Below, in pieces: positions 1 through 10,433 of a DNA stretch of 64,000 nt. Position numbers and translations under genes: made by a program. The stretch covers positions 6,228,689 through 6,292,688 of the forward strand of contig RPFO01000165.1 in the NCBI GenBank assembly GCA_009746045.1. Direction: 5' to 3'. The notes below the pieces were generated by a model, which worked only from the letters and a program-made list of their open reading frames with translations, was not told the origin of the DNA and did no database searches. Source of the DNA: Mesostigma viride (taxonomy: Eukaryota; Streptophyta; Mesostigmatophyceae; Mesostigmatales; Mesostigmataceae). How positions within the stretch are numbered: position 1 is the stretch's first letter; every line of letters begins with the position of its first letter.

Positions 1-3
1 TAT

Positions 4-1575
4 GTGTCGTCGCTAGATTTGCGTAGCGGCTTCCATCAGATCAAGGTCGTAGAGGCAGATCAGCGCAAGCTGGCCTTTTGGGGTGGGACCCGTCTGTACG
101 AGTGGGTTCGCATGCCATTCGGACATCGCAACGCTAGTGCGGTGTTCCAACGTGCCATGGACCAGGTGCTGGCAGGGTTGCCATTTGCAGCCTGCTACAT
201 AGACGATGTCATTGTCTTTAGCGAGACATTTGACCAGCACTTAGCTCACCTCGATCAGGTTCGGATCGCCCTAGATAAGGCCAACCTGCGGCTGCACCCT
301 GAAAAGTGCAAGTTCGCCCAACAGACCATAGGGTTTCTTGGTCATCAGATTGTACCAGGTGGCCGGACCCCTGAGGCAGCCAAAGTGGAAGCCATCAGCA
401 ACGCCGCAGTGCCCATCGACATCTCGGGGGTGCGCGCGTATCTCGGGCTAGCTGGCTATTATCGAGGATATATTCAGAATTTCAGCACCAAAGTCAAACC
501 CCTGACTGAGTTGTTGAAGAAGGGCAATGTCTGGGCGTGGGGTCCGGCTCAGCAGCGAGCCATCGATACCATCAAACAGGAACTGACTGCCGCTCCTATC
601 CTACGCGCCCCCGACTATGCTCTGCCCTTCATTCTTTACACCGATTGGTCCAAGGTAGGCCTAGGGGCTGTGCTAGCACAAAAGGACGATGCGGGGCGCG
701 AGCATGTTATCGCGTACGCTAGTCGGAGTAACAACTCTGCCGAGAGTCGGTACTCTTCCTACGAGGGGGAAGCGTTAGCCGTTGTGTGGGCCATCAAGCA
801 CTTCAGGCCATATCTCTTTGGGCGGGTGTTCACACTTGTCACTGATCACCAGCCCTTATTGTGGTTGATGACCAGCGACAAACTCACGGGTAAGCTGGCC
901 CGGTGGGCAATGATCATTCAGGAGTACCACCTGACAATCGTCCATCGGCCAGGTGTGGATCACTCCAACGCGGACGTCCTGTCCAGGTATGCTCTACCAA
1001 CCACTGTTGACAACACTGGTGCGCGGGCCCTAGGGGCCGAGAGCTCGCCTGGGTCTGTGGTTTTTGTTAATGCTGCAGGCTTCGCTGACGCCGACGCCGA
1101 GGCAGACTGGCGCGCAGTCGAGTATACAGTCGCAGACTTTGCGGCAAGCTGCAATGCAGTTCACCCTTCTCCCTTCACCCCTGCCGCTGGCCTCCTCGCG
1201 TTGGAGGAAGGTAATTCTCCGTCCTTTGACATTGACAATACCTTGGCACGATACCTAGCACTCCAGGTGGTGTTGGTTGGCCATCTCACAGTGGAATGCA
1301 ACATGGGTGATGTGTGGCTCGATGGGCGTGTGTTGGAGCAGGTCCAAGGGATAGCTCTCACCCCAACCCCTGTTGATTGGTCCTCAGCCCAGCGTGACGC
1401 TGAGTTGAATAGGGTGCAACATAGGGCGGTCACCTACTCGTGGGATGCCGGGGTCCTCCACAAAATGATCGGCAAGCGCAAAGTGGTGGTGCCGCCGCCT
1501 CACAAGCGGGTCGCCATCGTCCAGCAAGCCATGAGCGGTATGGCCACCTGGGTGGTAACCGCACTTTGGCGCTAG
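4..1575 (+). pseudogene. Gypsy reverse transcriptase and RNase H (partial)
   Basis: The open frame enters from outside the window inside the RT palm (SSLDLRSGFHQIKV), has the catalytic YIDD box at residues 65-68, and continues through the connection domain into an RNase H (LYTDWSK near residue 213, then YEGEALAVVWA and TDHQPLLWL). This copies retrotransposon RNA into DNA and removes the RNA strand. After about residue 340 comes a low-conservation tether. The frame ends at a TAG at 1573-1575, but homology to the integrase zinc-binding segment has already moved to another frame from about 1530, so this is a 1-base deletion rather than a natural terminus. Confidence 0.9.
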
Positions 1576-2505
1576 TGCGCGCCTCTTATTGGTGGAACGG
1601 CATGCGTGCCACAGTCGCGCAGGTCGTCGCTCGCTGCGCGCAGTGTGCCCGGGTGAAGGCCCGGTTCAATGTGGACCACGATGCGAAAGAATTGATGAGC
1701 CTACCCATCAGAGGGCTCTTCTACCGCTGGCACGTAGACCTGTGTGGGCCCTTTGATGAAAGTGCAGATGGCCACAAGTATGTCATGGTGTGTGTCGAAA
1801 GTTTTAGCAAGTGGGTCGAGCTCATCCCCATTGCTGACAAGCAGGCCGCCACCACCGCCAAGCACTTCGCCGACATCATCGCCAGGTTTGGCGCCCCCGC
1901 GGAGGTGGTCACCGACCAGGGCGGGGAGTTTCGGGGGAATTTCAGGAATTGTTGGATGCATGTCTCATTGATCACCGTCGCACTTCTCGGAGCATCCTCA
2001 GGCCAATGGTTTGGCTGAGAGATTGGTGCAGACTGTCAAGCAGGCTTTGCGCAAGTGGAGCCTGCAGTCAGCATCATTCACTATGTGGGATCGTGAACTG
2101 GCGTGGATAGCCATGGGTTACCGAATGTCACCCCAGGAGTCGCTCGCCTGTTTCTCCCCGTATTTCCTGTTGTTTGGGCGCGCACCCTTGCTCCCCACGG
2201 AGGCGCAGAGTGCACACCCCACCCCTATGGCGTTTGACAACGCCAGTCAGTTTCTGGCTGAGGTGACCGCACGGGCGGCTACTTTCCGCAAGGTTATGCC
2301 CATCGCCATGAACAACTTGTTCATCGCCCAGCACCGAGATACCCTGCGCTACGCTCAGCGCCGGGGGGCGCTTACATGGCCCGTCAGCTGCATTTTCGTC
2401 CGGGGCAGTTCGTCTTTCTCCGCACGCAGCTGACCGACACTCTTGACGTGACTGCGGGGCCGACCATCTTGCGGATCGTCGCCATCAAGCCATCTGGGGT
2501 CGCCA
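1531..2505 (+). pseudogene. Gypsy integrase, split over several frames
   Basis: Frame 3 starts with the HHCC zinc-binding region (HERYGHLGGNRTL, then CAQCARVKARF) and the catalytic core (HVDLCGPF, then VTDQGGEFRGNF), giving the two Asp of the DDE triad. The Glu segment (HPQANGLAERL) is found in frame 1 from about 1995, after two small shifts between 1940 and 1995. The frame 1 stretch runs to 2433; a C-terminal segment resembling the GPY/F module (HFRPGQFVFLRTQLTD) reads in frame 3 from about 2373. Integrase inserts the element's cDNA into host DNA. Five frame changes mean it is dead. Confidence 0.85.
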
Positions 2506-2506
2506 T

Positions 2507-2839
2507 TTGGAGGGCGTCGACGGCAGTCGCACCACCGATAACGTAAGCAACCTCAGTCCGTGTTCGTTGCCCAACTTATTGCCTGACCTCGCCCCGCACA
2601 CGGCCAGGCGGGTCAAGGACGCACAGTGTCAGGTTTGCCATCGCGTAGACCAGGGGGATACCATGTTGCTGTGTGATCACTGTAATTGTGGGTGGCACAT
2701 GCACTGCTTGCAGCCAGCGCTCACCACCGTGCCAGCGGGCCAGTGGTTTTGCCCAGTTTGTGTCGCTGCCCGTTTCGCAACCAGTAGCGTCACCATTTCC
2801 TTAGCTGCTGTGGTGTTGGCACGGTCGCTGGCCATGTGA
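2507..2839 (+). CDS. PHD finger at the C-terminus of the Gypsy polyprotein
   Basis: A textbook C4HC3 zinc finger is visible: C41, C44, C56, C59, H64, C67, C82, C85 of the 110-residue reading frame. PHD fingers usually read the methylation state of histone H3 tails. Its position directly behind the integrase C-terminus suggests it was part of the polyprotein and might tether the pre-integration complex to marked chromatin, as chromodomains do in chromoviruses; that role is inference. The frame is offset from the integrase C-terminal segment by a small shift near 2505, so in the ancestor it was probably continuous. The finger itself is undamaged. It could instead be the end of a host gene captured by the element. 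Confidence 0.75.
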   Translation: MEGVDGSRTTDNVSNLSPCSLPNLLPDLAPHTARRVKDAQCQVCHRVDQGDTMLLCDHCNCGWHMHCLQPALTTVPAGQWFCPVCVAARFATSSVTISLAAVVLARSLAM

Positions 2840-2871
2840 GGAGCCATGAGAGCCAGCGAGGGGGGGAATCA

Positions 2872-4161
2872 TGGGACAGGTCCTCGCCCACCCCACCGGG
2901 CATGCAGTTAAGGCAGGCACGTCAGCTCAGCTCATTTGGGTTTTACCAAAGCTGAGCATGGCCAGCCGCCATGGTGGCGCCGGAGATTGTGGTACGCAGA
3001 CGCGACAGCTGTCACGGACGCGAGCTATGTCATCCGGGCGCCCACTATGCACAATACCGGTGACGTGCGCAAGGAATTTGTTTTCTGCGCATTTTCGACA
3101 AAGGCTAGTGACCGGGGGGGGACACTAGCACTTGCAGCATAAGAGCGGACGAAAGTGCACGTGCGCGCGCGCCGGGCCAGGCACGGCTGGGCGCGCAGCA
3201 CTGACGTACTTGAGCGGACGGCAGCACAAGTGCGCAGCGTCGAGAGGATCATACGCGAGTTAGTGGACAGCTGGAGCTGGAGCTGGAGCTGGACTGCTGG
3301 ACTTCAACAGCGCCGAGGCTATTGACAGGCCAGGTGTCTTTGTGGTGTAGAATAGCGGGTCAACGTTATGAGGACTGGACAGAAAATGGAAAAGGACAAT
3401 TTGCGGTGCGGAGCCAGATCGCTGGAATGAATGCGAAATCGCTGGCAGCCCTACAAAGGGATTTCTTCTAGAAAGGAAAGATTAGAAGCAATGTTTGCTG
3501 GGCCACTCACACGCAAGGTGTGAGCGTGCAGATTGTTTGAAGGATATTATGCTTCGACCTTGGTGGTCGTGACTCAATGCCGGACATTCCCAGGGACAGA
3601 AATGCCGGAGCCTCTAGGAGATGAGATCGGCAACAGGGTAGCAATTTAGATTTGTCGGGATGCCTTCCTGTTTTTGTTGGCATGTGTGGTAGTAAGCCAG
3701 GACGGCAACTGGAATGCGGTTTCTGTTTGCATGGTTCAGGCAGCAAGATAGTTTTGGCATTCCTGGCTGGACTGACAAGTGTGGCGTGTGTCATGCGTGT
3801 GGCATGACGAATGGTTTGGTTCATAGTCGAAGAGGACTCTCACGTAGCGTGTAGTCTCTTCGAGTCTCTCGTTAGTGGCCTTCGTGTTTCTCCCTTTCCT
3901 TGGGAGCAAGGCCGGTAGCATGTCATGGAGCGCTGCCTAACTGCGGGCTCGTGAGCATGGAGTGCATCGATATTGAGACTATCAACGTGTTGTAATTGTA
4001 TTAACTTTCTCAATAAATTCCGCATGTGCGGCTTCATCATCAGACTGTGCAAAGTGTGTGTTTTGAAAGCATTATTCTATAGCAGGGGAGGCAATAAGGT
4101 GGTTATCAGGCACGAGGGACAGTTCCTTGTCCTCGGCTGAGAGCCCTCCTTTCTTTAATCA
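2872..4161 (+). repeat. Probable 3' LTR of the Gypsy element
   Basis: The segment begins with TG just after a purine run and ends with CA, is 1290 bp long and non-coding. A 141-bp sequence at its left edge (2867-3007) is repeated directly at its right edge (4157-4297), both starting AATCATGGGACAGG. The simplest reading is a full LTR followed by the first 136 bp of a second, truncated LTR. No 5' LTR is present in the window to confirm the ends. A short (GGAGCT)n run lies at 3270-3295. Confidence 0.45.
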
Positions 4162-4297
4162 TGGGACAGGTCCTCGCCCACCCCACCGGGCATGCAGTTA
4201 AGGCAGGCACGTCAGCTCAGCTCATTTGGGTTTTACCAAAGCTGAGCATGGCCAGCCGCCATGATAGCGCCGGAGATTGTGGTACGCAGACGCGACA

Positions 4298-4960
4298 TTC
4301 TGATCAGGCACTCCGCAAAGGTGAAAACCATTTGCGTTCAGTGCCGGGCCGCGGAAAACGCGGAAAAACGCGATCTGCAAATGAATCCGACCGGAATCGA
4401 ACTGGGGACCTCTCGCACCAATTTTGCTGACTATAGGACGGACGTCTCCGGTTACCATGGCATCGCCAACTTACACCTACAGTCATCCGCAAAAGTTCTC
4501 CTGTCCGGGGAGTGATGCAAGCCTTTCGGATTTGGTACTAGATAAATCACTCGAGATCTGTGTGTAGGAGTACTACACACGTGTCTGCACGCGAGACTTG
4601 TTCAGTCTCGCACCGTGAGACGGGCTGAACACGGCTGAAACCTTCTTTTAGGAGGAACTTTGGTATGTTTGCGTGAAATTAATTTGGTGGGATTCTAGAT
4701 GGAAGTTTGGTATCAAGATAGTAACTTTTAGCTCATTGATAGCAACTTTTGGCAGATGAAGGTCTGTACTGTTCGATCCATGTCATCAACATCCATCTAC
4801 CATGACAACTAGTTCGCATGCTGCACGATGGTTGCATTGTTGAAACGCAAAATGCGACCAACGGGGACCTAGTGCCGTGCATGCCAAGCTAGCTGGATCG
4901 TTAGGAACCGGTCCATCCCCGGCCTCGTTTTCTACATCAACCATCCCGTCTAGCCATCTC
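4298..4960. other. Intergenic, no gene seen
   Basis: No convincing coding potential. The minus strand of about 4370-4460 contains a block resembling the anticodon arm and T arm of a tRNA-Pro (GTGCGAGAGGTCCC, then TTCGATTCC), without a pairing acceptor stem. Otherwise nothing is recognised. Confidence 0.4.
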
Positions 4961-4964
4961 GAGA

Positions 4965-5300
4965 GGCCCGCGTGGTGGGACTCGAGATCAGCAAGAAGAC
5001 AGAGGCCCTGGCGGTCGGGCCACGACAATCCGCCAGACCTCTTCCTCCTTGACGGCTCCCGCGTCCCTTACCGGCCCAGCGTCCGACTACTGGTCTGGGC
5101 AGCCTAGCTGCTCCCCAGCAGCACGGCTGATGTCGAGCATCGCATCTCTTTTGCCTGGCACGCTCTCCGCCAATACCGGTCGGGTCCTTTGGCGCCGGCC
5201 CTTGGGCCTAGGCCAATTAGACTGAGCAAGACCTGTTCAAGGTCCTGGTTCTCCCGCGCGGTGCTCATCGACGCCCTCGAGATCGAGAAGCTGGACAGCG
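4965..5300 (+). pseudogene. LINE reverse transcriptase fragment
   Basis: The DNA matches the better-preserved LINE fragment at 9390-9660: ARVVGLEISKKTEALAVG, then a segment with several stops, then EQDLFKVLVL in another frame. Frames change repeatedly, so only a relic of the post-palm region of a non-LTR reverse transcriptase remains. It is followed at 5400-5590 by an AT-rich tail shared with other LINE ends in this window. Confidence 0.65.
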
Positions 5301-5404
5301 CATTCACCAGCATATCAAGGAGACAACCAGCACAGGCCAGAAATCGGGAGAATCTGGACCATGGTAGCTCGAGCCTGCCGTTATCTATATGTTGAGATCC
5401 CTTT

Positions 5405-5590
5405 TAAAAAATAAATTAAATCAGTCTACGCAGTGATTATAACATGACTCCGTTGGCCGGGATATCATTAAAAAATTAAATTAAATTATAACATGCCTCC
5501 GTGGGGAGATCATGTAGCACAAATTCCATGATGGATGGGGTGGAGGAAGCCGCGTGATCGAACTATCCTAACTCTAAGCTATCTAGAAAA
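5405..5590 (+). repeat. LINE-associated end repeat, copy 1
   Basis: The block with TTATAACATGACTCCGTTGG, GGCCGGGATATCAT, and a later GGAGGAAGCCGCG segment recurs in the same orientation at about 7545-7690 and in inverted orientation at about 8665-8835. The three copies border the reverse-transcriptase relics, so they are probably the 3' untranslated end of the LINE family. Confidence 0.6.
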
Positions 5591-5689
5591 TCCTAACTAC
5601 ACTACTCATCAAAACGCCTCCTCCGCTTGTGGGGAGGGGGCTTGCCCACAGGGTCAGGCGTGTGCGCCTTGACAATCTTCTTCCACCGC

Positions 5690-7406
5690 GTCTTGTCCTG
5701 CATGGCAGTCCAAAGACGGGAGAGAGAGTGGATGCGGTGCTCAAACTGGGCTGGGACCACTAGGTCGTCCAGCAACATCTGGACGTAGTTCGTGACAGGT
5801 TTCCCTACCCTTTGGGAATGCCCTCGGGGCGCCAGGCCAGGTCAGAATGTGTCGCCCTGGCTGGCCAAGCCGCTGGGGGCCGGCCAGGCCAAGGGCGGTG
5901 TTGACCTGGCTGGTGCGAGCAAGGTGTCTTACAAATGCTATCCTACGCTGCCTAATCTCGTCCGAAATACGAGGCATGCCATGATACAAAGACTCTGATG
6001 ACGGACGCTCGGAAAACCCTGCGTTAAGGACCTGTCGGAGCATCCTGTAAACCGTGCCGTCTAGTAGCCTAGCTGCCAGTTTGGGTGGGATGGTCCACGC
6101 CTCGGCGCCATACGTGAGCACCGTGAGGACGAGGACCTTGAAGAGCATGCGCTTGCGGTGCTCGCCCAGGCCCTTCGAGCGCCAGTAGGTTTTGAGCGAA
6201 CGGAGCTTCAATGGCCCAGGCAAGGCCGATGCGTGTGTCCACATCGTCGGCAGTGTCAGGAAGCCAACTCCCCAACAGCTTGAAGCGGTCCCGGAACGGG
6301 ACCTCCGTCCCGTCAAGCAGGCGCGGCAGTGGTGGTGTACTGGAGGCCCCAATCACCATTGCCTCAGTTTTGACACTAATCTCCAACCCCACCGCCCGCG
6401 CCTCCAGGCCCAGACAGTCCAGCCAGGTCTGAATGTGCTCGGGGCGTGCGATGAGGGTGGTGTCATCCGCATAAATCAGGTCGGCAAGGCGGTAACCAGG
6501 TCTAACCCCGCCGTGCTCTTTCACGTTATTAAAGGATGTCCAAGCCTGGCTCGAACCCCTTAAGAGCATGAAAGCGCGCACGTGCCCGGCGCATGACGTG
6601 ATCCACGACAATAATGAACAGGTATGGGGACAGGACACAACCTTGCCACACCCCGTGGTGAAGGGGGAATGGTGGAGTGGTGCCTTCCGCAGTCCGCACT
6701 ACTGCCTGTGAGCCCTCATACAGTCGGCGAATGGCAGCAATAAACGCAGGTGGTACCCGATCCAGAGCTAAGATGGCCCAAAGACGGCCTCCCAGAGAAC
6801 CGTGTCAAAGGCCTTCGGATATAGTCAACAAAAATGAAGACCAGCGGCAAACTGTCAGGGGGAAGGCGACGCACCTCCTCCATCAACCGGCGCACGACAA
6901 ACACAGCCATGACAGTGTTACGACCACGACGGAAACCCATCTGAGACTCACCCAGGTGTGGCCGGGTCCAGCGCGGCGCGAAGCCTGTGCAGCATCATGC
7001 GCATGAAGACCTTCAGCGCGGCGCTCTGGAGGCAGACAACCCGGTAGTTACCGGGGTCAGCAGCAGAGCCCTTCTTGTACAGCATGACGCGGATGGCCGT
7101 CTGCCACTCAGCAGGCGGAGGCTCGTCAGAGAGCAGGACACGGTTGCAGAACGCCAGCAGAAGATCCCTAACCGCCGGATCAGGGGTCTTCAGCAGCTCA
7201 GCGGAAAGGTGGTCGGCACCGACCGCCGCATCGTACCGCAGGCGAGCAAGGGCGCCGTCCAATTCCTTCAAAGTGAAGGGGGGGACGACGTACGTCGTCA
7301 GTGGCAAGGCAGCCCTCCTGCAAGGCGGGGACTTGGTAGTCCGCGGCCGAGGAGATGGCCGGGATATCATGCGCACATATTCCGCGGCCGGGATATCATG
7401 TAGCAC
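5690..7406 (-). pseudogene. LINE-type reverse transcriptase, minus strand, degenerate
   Basis: Read from 7406 downward: an N-terminal finger region (FTLKELDGALARLRYDAAVGAD, then LYKKGSAADPGNYRVV) in 7406-6948; a palm segment (QMGFRRGRNTVMAVFVVRRL, then LVFIFVDY) in 6940-6716; the catalytic YADD box (LIYADDTTLIA) in 6638-6069; and the thumb and beyond (VLTYGAEAWT, then GMPRISDEIRQRRIAFVRHL) in 6352-5741. These pieces lie in different frames, so several indels have accumulated. Non-LTR elements use this enzyme for target-primed reverse transcription. The same family gives the fragments at 4965, 9361, 42386, 45063 and 45720. Confidence 0.85.
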
Positions 7407-7856
7407 ATGTTCCTTGCTGGATAGATGGAGGTGGGCGAAGCCTCTCCCGTGGTGCTCACTTACGGCGCAGAGACGTGAACCCTCATCGACGCCCTCGAGA
7501 TCGAGAAGCTGGACGGCGCCTTCACCAACATATGTTGAGATCCCTTTTTAAAATTAAGTTAAATCAGTAGTGATTATAACATGACTCCGTTGGCCGGGAT
7601 ATCATGTAGCACAGTATTCCTTGCTGGATGGATGGAGGTGGGCGAAGCCGCGGAACCGAACTAAGCTAACTCTAAGCTAATCCCTTTTTAGTGTAGGATA
7701 TATATTCATTGAGAATGATAGATTACGGAGGTGAGATAGGCATGCAACATAAGGAAAAACCCGATAACTGGGAGAATAACCCTGAAGAAATTAATAGTAA
7801 TCTGACACAGACATCCAAGGATCACGCCAGCGGCACAAGGTACAACTAACTATACA
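7360..7856. repeat. LINE-associated end repeat, copy 2, and spacer
   Basis: GGCCGGGATATCATG and the neighbouring CTTGCTGGAT segments occur twice here (about 7355-7440 and 7590-7650) and match the block at 5405. No gene is seen in 7407-7856. Confidence 0.5.
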
Positions 7857-8592
7857 TCACAAAACTACACGCAGCAACAGCGCTGCCGGCCCACCATGCA
7901 GGCCTGGAAGGGATCTAGACCGCATGGGTCGCGACAAAGTCGGCCCGGGTGCGGCGGAATAACACATCAGCCACGGTGCGAGTGAGGGCGAGTGACAGAC
8001 GCTGCCGCCAATACGAGGACCACGTGCGGGCCGACCACGGGGCGGTCTGACCCTCGAGGTCGAGGCGGTCTTCACGGCGCTGGCAGCACTCGTGGAAAAA
8101 CTCCGCTGTCTTGGGGCCCATGGCCCCGAACTCCTCAAGGACAAAGGGGATGACCCGGTGGGGCCCCACATTGCCGTAGGAGGCAAACTTGTCGCGCTCA
8201 GCCACAGCGGCAGCAGCGCCGGCATCCACAGCCGCCCGGAGGATGTGGCGACCGGAAAGCGGCCGAGCCACGGAGACATCGATGAGCAGGTGGCAACCCT
8301 GCCCGTCGTAGTCAAGCACGGTAATGTCGGGGCGATGGTTGGGTGAGTAGAGGGCGGCCCCATCCGCGTCCTCGCACTTGATGGTGGAGTGGGGAAAGAC
8401 CGACCGAACCATGGCACACACCACCCGGAGGAGAGCGGTATGGAGATAGAGGAACCAGTTCTGGTTCTGTAGGATATATAAACTAAGAACATACCGGCCT
8501 CTGCACTGAGTACCTCGGCATCCACTCTTTCTCCCTTCTTTGGACCGCCATGATTGCAGAACAAGATGCCGGGTGGCACGGAAGATTGTCAA
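7857..8592 (-). pseudogene. C-terminal region of a retroelement, possible PD-(D/E)XK endonuclease
   Basis: An open frame of about 225 residues contains RPDITVLDYDGQGCHLLIDV followed by SVARPLSGRH, a pattern like the restriction-like endonuclease found downstream of RT in some LINEs (Pro-Asp, then a hydrophobic strand ending in Asp-Val). It continues with KFASYGNVGPHRVIPFVLEE and SSYWRQRLSLALTRTVADVL. It lies among LINE fragments and reads in the same direction as the RT relic, but upstream of it, so it should come from a separate copy. The N-terminal 60 residues look like random frame. Assignment rests on motif memory only. Confidence 0.45.
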
Positions 8593-8664
8593 CTTGCCTT
8601 AGGCTCACACGCCAGCCCCTGTGGGCAAGCCACCTGAGCCCCCCAGGAGGAGGAGGCGTTTTGA

Positions 8665-8835
8665 TGAGTAAGTGTAGATAGGATTTTCTAGACTAGATAG
8701 CTTAGAGTTAGGTTAGTTCGATCAGTACGCGGCTTCCTCCACTCCAAGGTCCACCCCTCCATCAAGGAGTAGTATGTGCTACATGATATCCCAACGGAGG
8801 CATGTTATAATTTAATTTAATTTAATTTATTATTA
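8665..8835 (-). repeat. LINE-associated end repeat, copy 3 (inverted)
   Basis: On the minus strand this reads as the block at 5405-5590 (TTATAACATGCCTCCGTTGG, GGATATCATGTAGCACATAC). Together with copy 1 it forms an inverted pair around the 5.6-8.6 kb retroelement cluster. Confidence 0.55.
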
Positions 8836-8839
8836 CCTC

Positions 8840-9200
8840 TGCGCTGGTTGTCTCCTTGATACCTCAGCTAGCTACCATGGTCCCCCGAGATGGAGTCTCC
8901 CGATTTCTGGCCAGTGCGCTGGTTGTCTCCTTGATACGTACCCCATGGACATGCAGTGGGGAGGATATGTAACACATATCCTCCCCACTCTGCCTCCCCA
9001 TTTCTGGCCTGCGCTGGTTGTCTCCTTGACATATCACTAAGAAGGGCCGGCATATGGTTTTCAATACATTCTAGGCGACAACCTGCAGGTGGTTGGTGTA
9101 AACTGCCACCTACTCGGGGTGCACAATTGAGGTGCACCTGCACCACCATGTATTCCGGCAGCTGTGCAAAGATGCGGACATGGGGTGGAAGATGATCATA
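8840..9200. other. Repeat-rich spacer, no gene
   Basis: CGCTGGTTGTCTCCTTGA appears three times (about 8840, 8919, 9010). Its reverse complement occurs at 5320 and a variant at 50385. No coding potential is recognised. Confidence 0.5.
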
Positions 9201-9342
9201 TGGCTAGGCAATGCCGCTAGGGCATGATCGGTGTCTCAGCATTGACAGAGAGTGGCTATATCTGCATATGCATGGCCGTATTAACCCAAAGCATGGCTGA
9301 CTCATAATTAAATAAACACGTGCTCCCGTTGCATGGGGAGTC

Positions 9343-9677
9343 TTTGAGGACACTGAGCACGTGCAGACATGGCTTGACTGCCTGGCTCTCGAGGCCCGTG
9401 CAGTGGGGCTTGAGGTCAGCAAGAAGACAGAGGCCCTGGCGGTTGGGCTCACCACCTCAGCGCCGCCCCTCTATCTCCTAGACGGCTCTCGAGTCCTGTA
9501 TCGGGACCGCGTTAAGCTGCTGGGCAGCCTGCTCCCTAGCTGCGAGGTGGATGTGGACCATCGCATCTCCCTCGCCTGGCACGCTTTACGCCAGTACCGG
9601 GCCCTATGGCGCAAGCCCCTGGGCAAGATCGAGAAACAGGACCTGTTCAAGGTCCTCGTCCTTCCTGTTCTCACGTA
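9343..9677 (+). pseudogene. LINE reverse transcriptase, left half of an interrupted copy
   Basis: The frame encodes the post-YADD region of the LINE RT (HVQTWLDCLALEARAVGLEV, then SKKTEALAVG, HRISLAWHALRQYRALW, QDLFKVLVLPVLTY) and stops matching exactly at the TA of 9676-9677. The missing part continues in frame at 42386. The 32.7-kb DNA between is a later insertion, and the TA is present on both sides. Confidence 0.85.
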
Positions 9678-9709
9678 CCCTGAGCACGTCTGGATTTGTA
9701 CTAGAACAC
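9678..9709 (+). repeat. Transposon terminal inverted repeat, left
   Basis: Pairs with 42351-42383 read on the minus strand. The two are the same apart from a 1-base length difference and one substitution in the first eight positions; they diverge after TACTAGAACAC. Confidence 0.85.
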
Positions 9710-9800
9710 GCAATTTGTAGTTCATTTTGAAAAGTTGTATTTTATTGAATTTAAAGTTTCCACTAAAGTCTCTGAGGAAGGGGAAGTTCATAGGACCCGT

Positions 9801-9997
9801 GACACCGTGACATCGTGACACCGTGACACCGTGACACCTCAAAATGCATATAAACACACATCTTTGCATGTATGCAGTGATTATTAATGGGGATGATGTA
9901 TTCAATGGGTCATTGCAAGTTTTACCTATGCTTCTGACACCGTGACACCGTGACACCGTGACACCGTGACACCGTGACACCGTGACACCGTGACACC
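9801..9997. repeat. Left subterminal TGACACC array
   Basis: Tandem TGACACCG octamers at about 9799-9838 and 9935-9997, separated by a unique segment. The reverse-complement octamer (CGGTGTCA) forms arrays at the other end of the transposon (41565-42268) and between its two genes (14160-14465). Subterminal clusters of a short motif are typical transposase binding sites in several DNA transposon groups; that role is inference here. Confidence 0.7.
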
Positions 9998-10433
9998 GCA
10001 AATACCACGTATACACCTTCATAATAATCCTAGTAGAGACATTCATTTCTCCATACATCTCGGTCATCTCACCATATATCGTCTCATGTTGATGTATTCT
10101 TGTTGTGCGTGTAGGTACCTTGCCGGGTCATGACAAGTATATGCGGTCCAACGTCGCTTCAATAGGGCATGTGATTAATATCTGGTAACAACTTATATAT
10201 GTTGGCACGCCATGCGTCCATGAATAGTTGTCTCACTTAATATGCATGCAAGCAACCATCAAAATCACTTTGTCATTAAATCACTTGAAGACATTGCCGC
10301 CATGTACAACATTTAGCACTAAAATGCCCACACATAACACAATAACACATGGTGGACGATGGCATGCTGGGCTCCATTCTTACAACATCACTAGCATGCT
10401 TTAAAGCACTACCAAGGCTTTCACATATTCCCA

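Larger units (their letters stand above)
1..2839 (+). mobile_element. Ty3/Gypsy retrotransposon, 3' half of pol, degenerate
   Basis: The order reverse transcriptase, RNase H, integrase identifies a Ty3/Gypsy-class LTR retrotransposon; gag, protease and the 5' LTR lie outside the window. The coding frame switches near 1530, near 1940, near 1990, around 2350 and around 2500, so the copy cannot make an intact polyprotein. A purine-rich run at 2857-2868 followed by a TG at 2872 looks like the polypurine tract and the start of a 3' LTR. The C-terminal PHD finger is encoded in the same strand directly after the integrase. Confidence 0.9.

Noticed and set aside
4370-4460. tRNA-Pro-like gene on the minus strand
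   Set aside because: The anticodon-side and T-loop bases resemble tRNA, but T stem pairing is broken and no acceptor stem is found. At most a decayed tRNA-derived SINE.
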